Shown piece by piece: positions 12,726 to 27,289 of a stretch of 64,000 nucleotides of DNA. The DNA comes from Utricularia gibba. Taxonomy: Eukaryota > Streptophyta > Magnoliopsida > Lamiales > Lentibulariaceae. The notes under the pieces were generated by a model that was not told where the DNA came from, did not search any database, and saw only the letters and a program-made list of their open reading frames with translations. The DNA is taken from assembly GCA_002189035.1 (NCBI GenBank), contig NEEC01000021.1:806001-870000 (forward strand). Reading direction: 5' to 3'. The position numbers and the translations under genes were made by a program. Numbering within the stretch: the first letter of the stretch is position 1; each line of letters opens with the position of its first letter.

Positions 12726-12838
12726 TACACACCGTCGTCGCGCTTACCGCCCCGGGATCGAAGTTTCGTTCATTTACTTCGCTGTGGTACTTGTGGAAAA
12801 AAGAGGGATCGTTGCTGCGGTTCTCGATTTCAATCGCC

Positions 12839-13926
12839 ATGCCCAGGTGATGCGGTTTTCTTTTCGCTTTTTTCTGCATTGATTGCTGTGTCTAATCACG
12901 AATTTCTTGCGCGGATTGTGTGTTCTCACATCTGGATTCACATATCGTGGTCTTTGGTCAGGTATTATTGCGACTATTGCGACACTTACCTCACTCACGA
13001 TTCCGTAAGTCGAAATCTGGAAACTAGCTGATACATGTGCTTTTTGTGTGCTTGATATTGTGGAAGGAAGAGGTTGAGTGATTAGAGAAGCGAGCTGCGC
13101 TGTAACTGTTTGCCATTGATTTTTTTTTTTTTTTCACTTGCAGCCATCGGTTAGAAAGCAGCACAATGCAGGCTACAAGCACAAGGTTTTTGGTTTTCTA
13201 AATGTTTAGATTTTAGTTGCATTGAATTTACCAGCTGCATATTAAGCAAAGGGTATGTACAATTCCTTGTGTTGGCAGGCGAATGTCAGGACCTATTACC
13301 AGCAATACGAGGCGCAACTAAACCAAAGCCTTATAGATCAAAAGGTTAAGGAACATCTCGGAGCATTTCGGCCTCCAGTTGGGCCTTATCCACCACTAAG
13401 GCCTGGAATGCCAGTTCTGCCAATGGGGATGCAAGGACAGTTACCTCCCGGCCCTGGATTGTTTCCTGGCATGAGACCTCCAATGTTGCCAAATCCGATC
13501 CCTGGGGCTCCAGGTGTTGTTATATTTCCTGTATAATGCCTGCGTAATCTTATCACCATTTCTATTGTTGCTGAATGCCATCACCTGATATTCAGTGTTT
13601 CATCTGTTTCTCATAATTCTTGCTGCTACCAGCCTTGATTGCCATTTGACTTTCCCACTATTGTATCCATATCAGGTTACGCATCAGCCCCTTTGATGCC
13701 ACAAATGGTCCCTCCACCGGGTGCTCCTCCTGCCATTAATGGTTTGCCAAGGCCCATGACATCTCAACCTCAAATGATTCCAGGAGGTGGAGGACACCCA
13801 CCCAGCAGCACCCCGCCCGTGTTTCCACCACCACAATATCAAGGTCCTCCAATGTCTTTACCTACAAACAGGGGTAGCGATGGCAATAACAATGCTGATG
13901 ACCAAACCTCAGATCCGGATCAGTAA
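12839..13926 (+). CDS. U1 small nuclear ribonucleoprotein C (U1-C)
   Basis: Five exons: 12839-12846, 12962-13004, 13144-13185, 13279-13513 and 13676-13926, total 192 residues. The first exon holds only MP and part of R, a normal feature for this gene. The N terminus forms the U1-C zinc finger: YYCDYCDTYLTHDS, PSVRKQHNAGYKHK, with Cys6, Cys9, His24 and His30 as ligands. Then comes ANVRTYYQQYEAQLNQSLIDQ and a long Pro/Gly/Met-rich tail typical of U1-C. U1-C stabilises pairing of U1 snRNA with the 5' splice site in the nucleus. The third intron acceptor follows a long poly-T run. Length and exon pattern match plant U1-C closely. Confidence 0.95.
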
Positions 13927-15277
13927 GAAGTCTCAATTCCATTTCATTCCAATATTGACAAATACCTGTTAGAGAAATTGTACACAGGATCTTGGGATCC
14001 CTGGTGACATAACTAGTGGTCTCTGGGTTATCTAGGCTTCTTCAACTTCATGCAATCCCTTGCTTGAAATTTGCATCAGTAGTGCCTCTCCCTTAGCCTC
14101 AGTGTACGTTTTGTTGTTGTATCCCAACATGATGGATGATCTGTGCCCATGTTTCAGTAAGTTTATATGTAGCTTATTTGAAGTGGTGCCATCATAGAAT
14201 GCTTTGGTTGATGACTCCTTGGGTCTGCAAACAAAAGAGACTTCTGTTGATGGATTGTAGGGATTGATTCAGTTGAGAATTTAGAAACTTCAATTTGTTT
14301 AGTTGGTGGGGTTAAGAGGGTTTAAAATATAGATATTAAATTATGTTGCTTGATTTTAAATAAATTTAGAATTGATAGATTTTTTTTTAAAATTATCTTT
14401 TAGGAATTGATAGCCATTAATTGAAGATTTAGTATTTGTTTGGTATAGTTTTTGAAAGACATTTTTTGAGAAATCTTTAGAAGTTTGATTTTGCATCTTC
14501 TTAAAAATAACCAGTGTTTTCTAGATTTTTAAATTTTTGGAATAGAATATATTTTATATTTGATAACAAAATTGTTTGTAAATTATTTTTCAAAAATCGA
14601 AAATGTATAAAACATTTCGAATTAAATATTTTAAAATTCAACTTTTAGATGGATATTGTTAAAACAATTCAATTTATAAAATATTTGTGTTTAAATAAAT
14701 AAATAAATATATATGTATATATATCAAATATAATATTATTTAAAAATATATACTCAAAAAATATATATCAGATAAATTTTAATTTAACCACATAATACAT
14801 ATTTATCTAGATATAAATAATTCCAATACATTATTAATTATAATATCATATCAAAAAACACTCTAAAATTTCATGGTAATCAAATGTAGAAAAACTTGAC
14901 AAAAATAAAATAAAATATAAAATCAAAGGATTATGAAATATAATAAATCAAGTAGGTATCATTTGGTGGATATTCAGTGTAAATTATAAATGATCATAGA
15001 AAACTCATTTAATAATTATGTTTTAAAAATAAATATTTTTCTTTTTTAATAATATTCTTTTTTCGTTAAAACCAAGGAATATTTGAGTTTCAAATTGCTA
15101 AATAGGGAGTGGGGCATCTGTTTACATCGTCGTCGTTCTAATTTACATTGGGCTTCGACCATCGTCTTCATCAGCCCAACGAAGCGATCTGCTCTTAAAC
15201 CCTGAATCAAAGGAGGCTGAAGCTGTCCCCTTGCTCACCTTGATCCCTACCTTTATAGCTCTGCTCCTCCCTGCGAA
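13927..15277. other. Intergenic region, AT-rich
   Basis: Bases 13927-14280 are probably U1-C 3' UTR. From 14290 to about 15080 the DNA is very AT-rich with no coding signal. Bases 15100-15277 are promoter and 5' UTR of the EF-Tu gene. Confidence 0.55.
15149..15178. promoter_or_regulatory. Inverted pair of site-II motifs upstream of mitochondrial EF-Tu
   Basis: TGGGCT at 15149-15154 and its complement AGCCCA at 15173-15178 lie about 100-130 bp before the EF-Tu start codon. This matches the site-II pattern of nuclear genes for organelle translation. Regulation is inferred. Confidence 0.4.
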
Positions 15278-17908
<2,631 letters not shown>

Positions 17909-18847
17909 GATACTTCGCTGCGTAGCTCTGTAGTAGTTTATCCTCCCTTCTCAGGTCATCTCAAAGGTAGAGAACCAGGTGATTCTTGAGTTCTTTGGAT
18001 GATTTTCCAGGCAGCATAAGAGAAAACTGTCCGGAGATGTAAACACAGCTCACTGGATTATGCACGTGCTTGAAAAATTCCAATTTTATTAATATTTATT
18101 TTTAATTAATTTTGATTTTAGGAGTTTTTAATAATCAATTTTTCAAATTTTTTGTGGATATATAATCACCTTTTTTATTATATGTTAAAAATTAGTTTTA
18201 AATAAAGGAGAAAATAAAGTGTGTATTGAGATATGAATACTATATTTTTATTCTTTAGATAATAATACTATGTAAATAATTATAATTATAATTTATATTT
18301 AATTTATTTGTTTCAATTTTCTCGCCTTTCTCATTCTAAGTTAAAATATGAAAATTATTTTAAAATTTAGGATAAAATACAATTTATGAATAAGTATTAA
18401 AATCATAATTTTAAATACATCTTAAAAATAAATCTATTTAATTATTTAATTTTTAGGGACATCCGGTTATGGACACGTGGATTTGAGTGATTGGGTATCG
18501 CTTTTTTAATGTGTGAAACGTTTTTTTTTTTTTTTTCAGTAATATGTGATTTGAGTGCGTTTGGGTAAATTTTCTAGATGTTTCTCTCCCCCTCCCCTCC
18601 ACCGTCGCGAAGAGGCTGCCGTGTATCGGAACCCTAATAGGATCTTAGCGAGTGCCCAATTCCCACACCTGATTCTAATTCAAGTTTGTAATCTTTGTGT
18701 TTTGGGGTATCGCGATCGAAAACCCTAATTGCGTATTCAATTCGTCGGGGTTTGATCCAGATCCGGCGTTGTTTTTGTGGGTTGTATCGCGTCTTTCACA
18801 GTTTTTTGTGATACCCATAATCGGGTGTAAATTGAAACTTGATTTGG
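17909..18847. other. Intergenic region between EF-Tu and BPM
   Basis: Bases 17909-18060 are EF-Tu 3' UTR. Bases 18080-18460 are AT-rich and featureless. From about 18560 the BPM 5' region begins; it carries two ACCCTAAT telo-box-like motifs (near 18631 and 18722) and a poly-T tract. No other feature is seen. Confidence 0.5.
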
Positions 18848-20865
18848 ATGGATAGGGTTTGTAGGGAGGCGGGGCCTTGTTTTGTGCCGGAGTCACCTTC
18901 TTCTCCAATGGTTACGACATCGACAGCGATAGCGAATACGGTGAACGGATCTCATGATTTTAGGATTATGGGGTACTCTATGTCGAAGGGAATGGGAATT
19001 GGAAAGTACGTCGCATCCGACACGTTTATGGTAGGTGGGCATGAATGGGCGATCTATTTCTATCCGGATGGGAAAAGCGAGGAAGATAATGCGACATATG
19101 TCTCTCTTTTCATTGCTTTGGCAAGTGAGGGCACAGATGTGAGGGCGCTTTTCGAATTAAGCCTTCTGGATCAGAGTGGGAGGGGGAGGCATAAGGTTCA
19201 TAGCCATTTTGGCCGGACATTAGAAAGCGGACCTTATACACTTAAGTGCAGGGGAAGCATGTGGTAAGCTTATTATGATCTAATACATTGACATCTTTTA
19301 TCTGGAGGTGTAGATGCGAACCATGATGGATGATTATGATATATGTTCCCATATGCAAAGTATTCCGTGTGTTGTCAGGGTTGTTTGTAGGACATGCGCA
19401 GTGCTTTTAAGTTCTGAATATATTGTTTTAACGACAGGGGATACAAAAGATTCTTTAAACGAGCCAATTTGGAAGGTTCTGATTACCTAAAGGACGATTG
19501 CCTTCATGTGCATTGCTGCGTTGGTGTTGTTAAATCGCACACTGAGGGACCTAAGGTCTACTCCATACCATACCCGCCATCAGATATCGGTCAGCATTTT
19601 GGCCAGTTGCTTGAGAGTGGAGAAGGAACTGATATAGTTTTCGAAGTTGATGGTGAGACCTTTCCAGCCCACAAGTTGGTTATTGCTGCCCGATCCCCTG
19701 TTTTCAGAGCTCAGTTATATGGGCCAATGAAGGATCAGAATACCCAACTTGTGAAGGTTGAAGATATGGAGGCACCTGTTTTTAAGGTATTTTGAGTTAT
19801 TTGAATTCTTGATTGGGAAATCAACTTTGGGTTGACTACAAAATTTTCTGATGTTATCTTTGTTGAAAGTCGAGGTTAGGGGCCCTATAAAATATTGGCT
19901 CACATTGAGTGGCTTGAATTCAAGCCGATTTGTTCATACCATGTCTCTTATGAGGAGTGTTCTCCCCACATCATTAATCGATGTGTGAACTTTTTCAATC
20001 AACATCCCTGATGTGGTTTCAATAGCTCGGTTGTCGCTTTGTTTCTAGTGTTGTAGCATCACTGAGGAAATGACAATAATAATCACTGAGGAAATGAGCA
20101 GCACTTAGGAGTAAAGCTTGAATTTTAATTTTATTAGGTGTCGATGCTAGGATGGGTTTTTTTCTAGAATGTCAATAACATCATGTCATTTTATATTTTT
20201 ATGGGTGGAGTGAAGAAATTCTTGGTTGTTTCTTTCTAATCCATTCTCAGAGTGTAGCCTTTTGTTCCTTCTCTTGTAGGCTCTACTCCACTTTATGTAC
20301 TGGGATGCGCTGCCAGACATGGCAAGGCTCACTGGATCAAACTCAAAATGGGCTTCAACCCTGATTTCTCAGCATTTACTTGCAGCCGCTGATCGTTACG
20401 GTTTAGACAGACTAAGACTGCTTTGTGAGGCAACCCTTTGTGAGCAAGTTGCTATAAACACCGTTGCCACGACACTAGCCCTGGCAGAGCAGCACCACTG
20501 TTTTCAGTTGAAATCAGTTTGCCTCAAGTTTGTGGCGATGCCTGAAAATCTCAGAGGTAATCCTTGCAGCTTCTATCAAACCAAAAAAACACTTAACTAT
20601 CCTCACCCTCTAGCTTCATCTTGTTGGAAACAACAAATCTATTCAAATCAACTGAGCAGTGTAGCTGTTTTCCTCTCTCATTGCAGCTGTGATGCAGTCG
20701 GATGGCTTTGAATACTTGAAAGAAAGCTGCCCCAATGTCCTGACAGAATTACTGGAGCACGTAGCCAGAGTGAGCGAGCACTCCTCAGCAACCGGTAAGC
20801 AAGGAGTAGGAGACCTGATGGACAGAATCGAAGGCAACAGTCGACGTGTGAAGCAAAGGCTGTAG
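18848..20865 (+). CDS. BTB/POZ and MATH domain protein (BPM-type CUL3 adaptor)
   Basis: Four exons: 18848-19263, 19438-19786, 20280-20556 and 20687-20865, total 406 residues. The ATG at 18848 is the first in frame; a second at 18908 is possible. The MATH domain covers about residues 31-168 ([20 protein letters not shown] ... [10 protein letters not shown] ... [27 protein letters not shown] ... GYKRFFKR). The BTB domain starts near residue 200 ([33 protein letters not shown]), followed by a BACK-like region ([23 protein letters not shown] ... [11 protein letters not shown]). BPM proteins bind CUL3 through BTB and substrates such as ERF/AP2 and HD-ZIP factors through MATH, for ubiquitination in the nucleus or cytosol. 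The C terminus is shorter than in some Arabidopsis BPMs. Parts of exon 1 and of the 3' flank recur near 31.1-31.4 kb. Confidence 0.95.
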
Positions 20866-21239
20866 CAGCTCCTCCTTGTTAATGACTGATGGTATCATCT
20901 GGCTTCCCATTGAATTCATCTGATCAGGATGTAGGTGTACATGTGCAACCCTGTAATGTCTTCTGCCTCCCATGAAGAATACACTTTGTATGGTTTTTGT
21001 ATCATTTGGCGCCTGTGATAACTCTTCTTGTACTCTTCACTGGGCAACTCCAGCATAAGTCTGTGGGTGATTGCCGTGCGTGTCCTCCGCGTCCGTACTG
21101 ACACGGGATGTGTCGCAACCCAAACCCAAATACGCCCAGACAAATCCCAAGTAAAAGATACGTGTGTATTAGAAAAAATAACCACTGTATTTTTAGTGTG
21201 TGAGAAAAATGGCTAACTTATGTGTAAAAATCATAAGGT

Positions 21240-21784
21240 TATGGGCACTTATTATGAAAATATTCCAATTGTTATGTATTAAAATTTTGAATTTCTAACG
21301 AACTACAAATTATGTTATCGTTTTTTTAAAATGTAATTCTATTAAAAAGTTTTAATTCTATTAATATAAATAATATATATCATAATTAAAATAAAATATA
21401 TTTTATATGAAATTTACATGATTAAGTTTTACTTAATCAAAATTTAAGATAATTGTGTATAATTATGTAATAAGTTATTAATTGAGAACATGGAGATTAA
21501 ATTATCAAATAAAATATAATATAGAATACATATATTATTTTTCACTTTTCTCAAAAAATGAAATAATTAATAAATAATAAATTATAAATTATCATATTTA
21601 TTATATATGTATATGTAATAATATAATACGAAATAAGATTACATGAATATTTGTAAATAATTGATAAATATTATTGCATTATTGGTGAGAATCTTGAGAA
21701 TAATATTATCATTTTAATATATACATAATAAGATAGTACAAAATATAACAAAATGTGTATTTTTAGAATATTATTTTTTTAAAG
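21240..21784. repeat. AT-rich left flank of inverted-repeat element A
   Basis: This AT-rich stretch downstream of BPM is shared, in the same order, with the left flanks of elements B, C and D (near 25290, 27540 and 31680). Common landmarks are a run reading roughly attaatataaataatat, a taattgtgtataattatgtaataagttatt segment given here only in outline, and an attacatgaatat motif. It ends just before the element A TATA box. It lacks about 150 bp present in B, C and D. Confidence 0.65.
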
Positions 21785-22745
21785 TTGGGCCTCTAAATTG
21801 TATAAAAGGACTCCTCCATGGTACTACAATTTACACGAGTCAAATGTATTGTACACTGCACGCTCTTGGCGCTGGTCACGATGGCCATTTGCTCCAACCT
21901 CGGGAATCACCTTCCAACACTTTCTCCGGTGGGTGGCAGCGTCCATCATGGCAACGGCGACAAGGAGGAGTACGGTGCAGGCATCAGGAAGAAAAGGGCG
22001 ATAGGAACGATAGAGCTGCAAGAAGCTCAGAGGCATGAATTACGTATTTGATGGGCGATTCAATCCATTGAAGCAGAAGCTCCTGGTTTTTAAGGATCAG
22101 CAGGTGAATGAAACACAGAACAATGAAACAGCGCATGGGGGGAGATGGAAAGGGATCCTTGCGTTTGATTTGGTAGCTCACAAACAATACAGAAAGCAGT
22201 ATCAATACTGCGAGATTGAGCCGAGAATCATCCATCTTCTCCACGAGGAGAAGAGAAGACAGGAGGCATTTATCAGAGGATTAGAATCTGTCAATCTTCT
22301 GTGATGAATGCCTGGCTCATTCTTGCACTACTGATACTGCTTCCAGTGTTGTTGGTTAGCTACCAAATCCAAGGTGAAAATCCTTTCCATCTCCTCACCA
22401 TGCGCTTCTTCATTCTTCTGCGTTTTATTCATGTGGTGATCTGTAAAAATCAGTAGCTTCGGCTCCAATGGATCGGATCGTAAATCAAGTACGTAATTCA
22501 GGCGTCGGAGCTTCTTACAGCTCTATATTTCGTATCGCTCTTTCTTCCTAATAGCTGCTCCTTACTCCCCCTTGCTGCCGTTCCCATGATGACTGCCGTC
22601 ACCTGCTGGAGACAAGTATTGGAAGGTGCAACCCGAGGTCGATCAAAATGGCGATCGTCATCAACGCCACGAGTGTGTAATGTGCAATAACATTTCACTC
22701 ATGTAAATTGTAATATCGAGAGCCCTTTTATACAATTTCTATATG
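21785..22745. repeat. Long inverted-repeat element, copy A
   Basis: A TATAAAAGG box at 21801-21809 points right, and its complement CCTTTTATA at about 22724-22732 points left. Between them, two arms of about 450-490 bp are imperfect reverse complements that meet at about 22281-22295 with almost no spacer: AGGCATTTATCAGAGGA on the left faces TCTTCTGTGATGAATGCCT on the right. The left arm has about 40 extra bases near the centre. A transcript from either TATA box would fold into a very long hairpin. The element abuts a copia fragment at about 22750, so its right flank is missing. Read outward from the centre, the left arm (minus, 22244-21984) encodes a hydrophobic ORF. Possible identities are a foldback or MULE-like element with long TIRs, or a hairpin-siRNA locus. 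Confidence 0.75.
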
Positions 22746-22749
22746 CTTC

Positions 22750-24725
22750 CTTTTAGCATGGAAGACCATATTTACTGTGAGATGAAGTGCATTCAAATTG
22801 TCGCAATGTAGTATCGGTGTGCAATTCAGATTGACCTTCAATTCTTTTAGAACAAACTGCAGCCAGATTACCTCTATTACTGTGTGTCATTGCTCTATAT
22901 TCCGCTTCAGTGTTAGATTTTGATACAGTTTGCTGCTTCTTTAAACACCAGGAGATCGAATTTGTACTAAGAAACACACAATATCTAGTGTTCGAGCATC
23001 TTGTGAGAGGGCAACTAGTCTAGTCTGCATCTGAGTACACCTCAAGACATAACTATGAGTCTCGTTAATATAGGAGTTCAAGATTCAATGTCTCTTTGAC
23101 ATAGCGTAAAATCCGATTGGCTTGAATTTAATGGTGTATAGTCGGGTCTTGCATAAACTGTGACACATAATTCATACTGTATGTGATATTTGGTCGTATG
23201 AATGTGAGATATTGTAGGACTCCAACCAATGCCCTGAAAGGTATTGGATCCTTGAGTTTCCTTTCCTCTTGAGTGATTTTGAACTTCAATACTTGTGACA
23301 TCACCACAGACTTGCAATCTTTTAATTCAAATCTGTCCAAAATGAAATGAGCATAGTGAGTTTGTGTTAGATGAAGACCTTGCTTAGAGTATGTCACTTG
23401 CATTCCAAGAAAATAATGCAATGGTCCAAGGTCGTTCATGGCAAATTCAGAGGACAATTTTTCAATGAGGTCATGTATGAGATGGGGAGCTATACATGTG
23501 ACAATGATAATATCAACATAAAGAAACAATACTAATGTTTCATTCCCTATATGAGCCACAAATAGTGAGAGATCAACAAAGGTGTGTGAAAAGCCTAACT
23601 GCAAGATAAACAAGCTAAACTTGCCAAACATGTGTCGAAAAGTTTTTATCTTTCATATATGGTGGTTATTTCATATATATATCTTCTTGAGTTTCACCAT
23701 ACAAAAAGGCATTTTTGATATCAAGTTGTATTATTTCTCAATTGTTGGCAAGTGCAATAGAAACACGAAGTCGGATCATACATGGTTGCACAACAAGTGA
23801 AAATGTGTTTTTGTAATTAATTCCATCAACCTGATTATACCTCTTGGTGATGTGTCTAGCCTTCAAACAATCAAAAGTTGCATCTGGGTTCAGCTTTGTT
23901 TTATAGATCCATTGGCACCTAATCACACGCATTCCCTCAACACATGGAACTAGAGTCCATGTGTTATTTTTTTTAAGTGCATCCATTTCATCATTCATGT
24001 AGCCCTTCCATCCTGGATGATTAAGTTCCTTTCGAAGCGTTCTGGGTTATGATGAAATAGAATAATGTCATTTCACATGGAAAGTATACTTCATATTCGA
24101 TTTGAGGATGCCAACTTGAGACCTTGTTGTCATAGAATGTGTTCTCTATACAGGAATGTCAAATAAGGAGAATGTAAAGACGGACCTAGGGGTGTTTGAT
24201 CAATTGTAGCACCTTGTTCACCTTCCTCAATTTCCACTGTGGCAGGAGAAAGGGAATTGTCATCATGAATGTCATCGTTGTGCATCCTAGCACTTATCTC
24301 CCCTGGATTAGATTCACCTTAAAGAGTGTGACCAGAATCATTTTTGGGCTCTCCAAGGCTAACACAATTCATAACATCACAAGTCTCCCCTGGAGCACTG
24401 TTACTGCCATCGTTGAGCTCTCCTAAATGATGACTACTGTTGTGACCTGTCTCCCTGTGAATTGAGGCCAGGGGTGGGACTTTGCAGTGTACCACTATCG
24501 GTGAGTTTAGGAGCAACAGATAGTGGAGGAACCACAATAGCACCCCTGAAACCAGCGGGTTCAAGGGCTGTCGACATGGGCAGGCTGGGGCCTGGAGATG
24601 CCTCATCGCAAACAGATGGATCCGGGGGAAAGTTTAGAGGTCCAACCGGTTCCGAACCGTACGATTTTGATTCGGAACCGCATGATTTCAGCGAACTGTT
24701 GTTTCCAAAATCACAGGTCACTATG
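22750..24725 (-). mobile_element. Degenerate Ty1/copia retrotransposon fragment (linker, RT, RNase H)
   Basis: Minus-strand reading, broken by stops and frameshifts. 24720-24430 looks like the Ser/Pro-rich integrase-RT linker. 24000-23740 encodes MNDEMDALKKNNTWTLVP and QWIYKTKLNPDATFDCLKAR, the start of copia reverse transcriptase. 23631-23128 carries VLFLYVDIIIV (the YVDD-box position, here degenerate), FAMNDLGPLHYFLGMQV and FRALVGVLQYLTFIRPNITY. 22977-22753 has ISWCLKKQQTVSKSNTEAEYRAM of RNase H. Gag, protease and the integrase core are absent and no LTR is visible. It is a dead fragment joined on its right side to element A. Confidence 0.88.
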
Positions 24726-25200
24726 GACCATGGTTTAGGTTTTTATTTGGTTCAAAATTGGAATTGATAATCTTGAATCAAACCGTAACTTGAACTAATT
24801 TATTACTGTTTAAATGCGTTTCTCAAACACCCACATGAATCATTGGGTGTATCACTATGAAGTTTTAATATTTTTTAATTTTATATGTTTTTATATTAAT
24901 AAATGATATATTTAACAATATTAATTTTCATATTTTACTGGATATATTATATGATATTCTATGTTAATTTATAAAATACATTAATTTAAATTAATTTATA
25001 AAATACTCAAATAAATTATAATCAAAATCAATATAATTTATAATTTAAATAAATAAAATAAATGATAAAATTATCAATAATTGAAAATATATATGATAAA
25101 ATAAAATTGAATTGAATGGACTGATAGATGGACCCGAAGGCAAGGCTTGGGCCTACGACCATAGTTCAAAAACACGAGTAACATCAGTGGGAGGAGATGA
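24726..25200. other. Repeat-block spacer, AT-rich
   Basis: AT-rich DNA from about 24780 to 25120, then a short GC-richer stretch at 25120-25220 with no recognisable gene. I see no repeat shared with the inverted-repeat family here. Confidence 0.4.
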
Positions 25201-26620
25201 GGCGTCAAGCAGTGGTTTAAAAATCATAGGAGATATGTTTTTAATTGGCAATCCATCTAGGTGATTTGAGATTTAAAAGTAATGGAGAAGTTATATTAAT
25301 ATAAATAATATCTATAAAAAATCAATAAAAAAATTATTTATACGAAATTTACACAATTAAGTTTTATTTAATCAGAATTTAAGATAATTGTGTATAATTA
25401 TGTAATAAGTTATTAGTTTGGAACATGGAGATTAAATAATCAAATATATAATATAATATAATATAAATATATTATTTTTCAATTTTCTCAAAAAAATGGG
25501 AGTAAAAAATAATTAATAATTAAGTGAATTATCATATTTATTTTTTTATATGTGTAATAAGATAATACGAAATAAGATTACATGAATATTTTTCAATAAT
25601 TGATGAATATTATTGAATTATTGGTGAGAATCTTCAGAGTAATATTTTCATTTTAATATGTACATAATAAGATAATACAAAATATGACTAAATGTATATT
25701 TTTAGAATATTATTTTTTTAAAGTTGGGCCTCTAAATTGTATAAAAGGACTCTCCATATTACAATTTACATGAGTCAAATGTGTTATACATTGCACGCAC
25801 GTGGCGTTGGTCATGATGACCATTTGCTCCAACCTCGGGAATCACCTTCCAACACTTTCTCCGGTGGGTGGCAGCATCCATCACGGCAATGGCGACAGGG
25901 GGAGTACGGCGCAGGTATCAGGAAGTAAGAGGGAAATGAACGCTAGAGCTGTGAGAAGCTCAGAGGCTTGAATTACGGATTTCATGGGCGATCCAATCCA
26001 TTGAAGCAGAAGCTCCTGGTTTTTAAGGATCAGCAGGTGAACGAAACACAGAACGACGAAGCAGCACATGGGGGGAGATGGAAAGGGATCCTTGCGTCTG
26101 ATTTGGTAGCTCACCAACAACACTGGAAGCAGTATCATTGGTGCGAGGTTGAGCCAAGAATCTTCCATCTTCTCCACAAGGAGAAGAGAAGACTGGAGGT
26201 ATTTATCAGGGGATTAGAATCTCTCAATCTTCTGTGGTGAATACCTGGCTCATTCTCGCACTACTGATACTGCTTCCAGTGTTGCTGGTGAGCTACCAAA
26301 TCTAAGCCGACTATCCTTTCCATCTTCCCCATGCGCTTCTTCATTCTTCTGCTTTTTATTCATGTGGTGATCTGTAAACATCAGGAGCTTCGGCTCCAAT
26401 GGATCGGTTCATCCATCGAGACTGTAATTCAGGCGTCGAATCTTCTCACAGATCTAGCCTTCGTATCGCTCTTTCTTCCTGATAGCTGCTCCTTACTCCC
26501 CCTTGTCGCCGTTTCCATGATGGCCGCCGCCACCTGTTGGAGACGAGTGTGTGATGTGTAGTAACATTTCACTCATGTAAATTGTACCGTTTTTGATGTA
26601 TTTATATATGTGTTGTTAGG
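25200..26620. repeat. Long inverted-repeat element, copy B with left flank
   Basis: The left flank (25240-25725) matches the flanks of C and D. A TATAAAAGG box is at 25740-25748. The arms closely match copy A: left arm about 25740-26215, right arm about 26225-26585, meeting around 26210-26240 (TATTTATCAGGGGATTAG facing TCTTCTGTGGTGAATACCT). The right arm has lost about 50 bp near its outer end and its TATA box, so B is eroded on that side. A hydrophobic ORF starting MEKMEDS (minus, 26177-25881) is the counterpart of the one in copy A, and the right arm carries a related ORF on the plus strand (26331-26561). Confidence 0.72.
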
Positions 26621-26839
26621 AATATATTATATGGTAAAATGTTATGTTATGTATGTAATTGTTGTAAAAATAGGTTAAATTTGCAATAATTGAACTCAAA
26701 AATCTAATGTTTCTTTTTAATGTATTTCTAAATTTTAACAGAATAAAAGTTAATATTAGCATTACATTTTTCGCGTTGATAAGTAAAAAGAACATAAAAA
26801 TTGTGGAAAATTGGTTTTAATGTAAATTAATTGCTTTTT

Positions 26840-27120
26840 AAATATTTTTTTAAAAAATCATATTATAAAAATATTTGTAAATAATTGCTGAATATTGTTT
26901 TTTATATGAATATGATGGTTTAGAATATAATTATCATGTTCATATAACTCAGGCTTTGATTACAATCCCCAAGTTGCTGAATCTAGGATCCAAGGCAAAT
27001 CTAGTTGAGGTTAAGAGACCCCCTCCATCATCGCCAATAAAAGCAACTCTGTGATCTGTAATACTAGTTTTCTGCATCGAACCTCGTATAGTATGCCAAG
27101 AGTTCCTTATGTGTAATTAT
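26840..27120. repeat. Downstream module of element B
   Basis: Starts with the AT-rich right flank (tcatattataaaaatattt and following), then carries a segment containing ctgaatctaggatccaaggc and caactctgtgatctgtaata. Modules in the same order follow elements C (28890-29229) and D (33310-33750). This copy is the most diverged of the three. Confidence 0.6.
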
Positions 27121-27289
27121 GATGTTCCGCCTCATATAAGAGTGGAAGTATTTTAAACGAATTCTACATCGATTATAAATATGAGAGAAAATAAAATAAA
27201 ATAGAATGATCATATAAATCTTACATTAGATTTTTTCTTCAACATAACAAATGACCATTAATAGTAACTCTTAAATTAGACGTGTTTGA

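Noticed and set aside
12627-13031. 134-residue plus-strand ORF over the U1-C 5' region
   Set aside because: It reads through the U1-C intron 1; only its YYCDYCDTYLTHDS part is real and belongs to U1-C exon 2.
22035-22304. ORFs of 80-90 residues inside hairpins A and B on the plus strand
   Set aside because: They overlap the outward ORF on the other strand and mirror it through the inverted repeat; no evidence of translation.
24462-24767. Plus-strand ORF of 101 residues (Gly/Ser/Pro-rich)
   Set aside because: Shadow of the degenerate copia linker on the minus strand.
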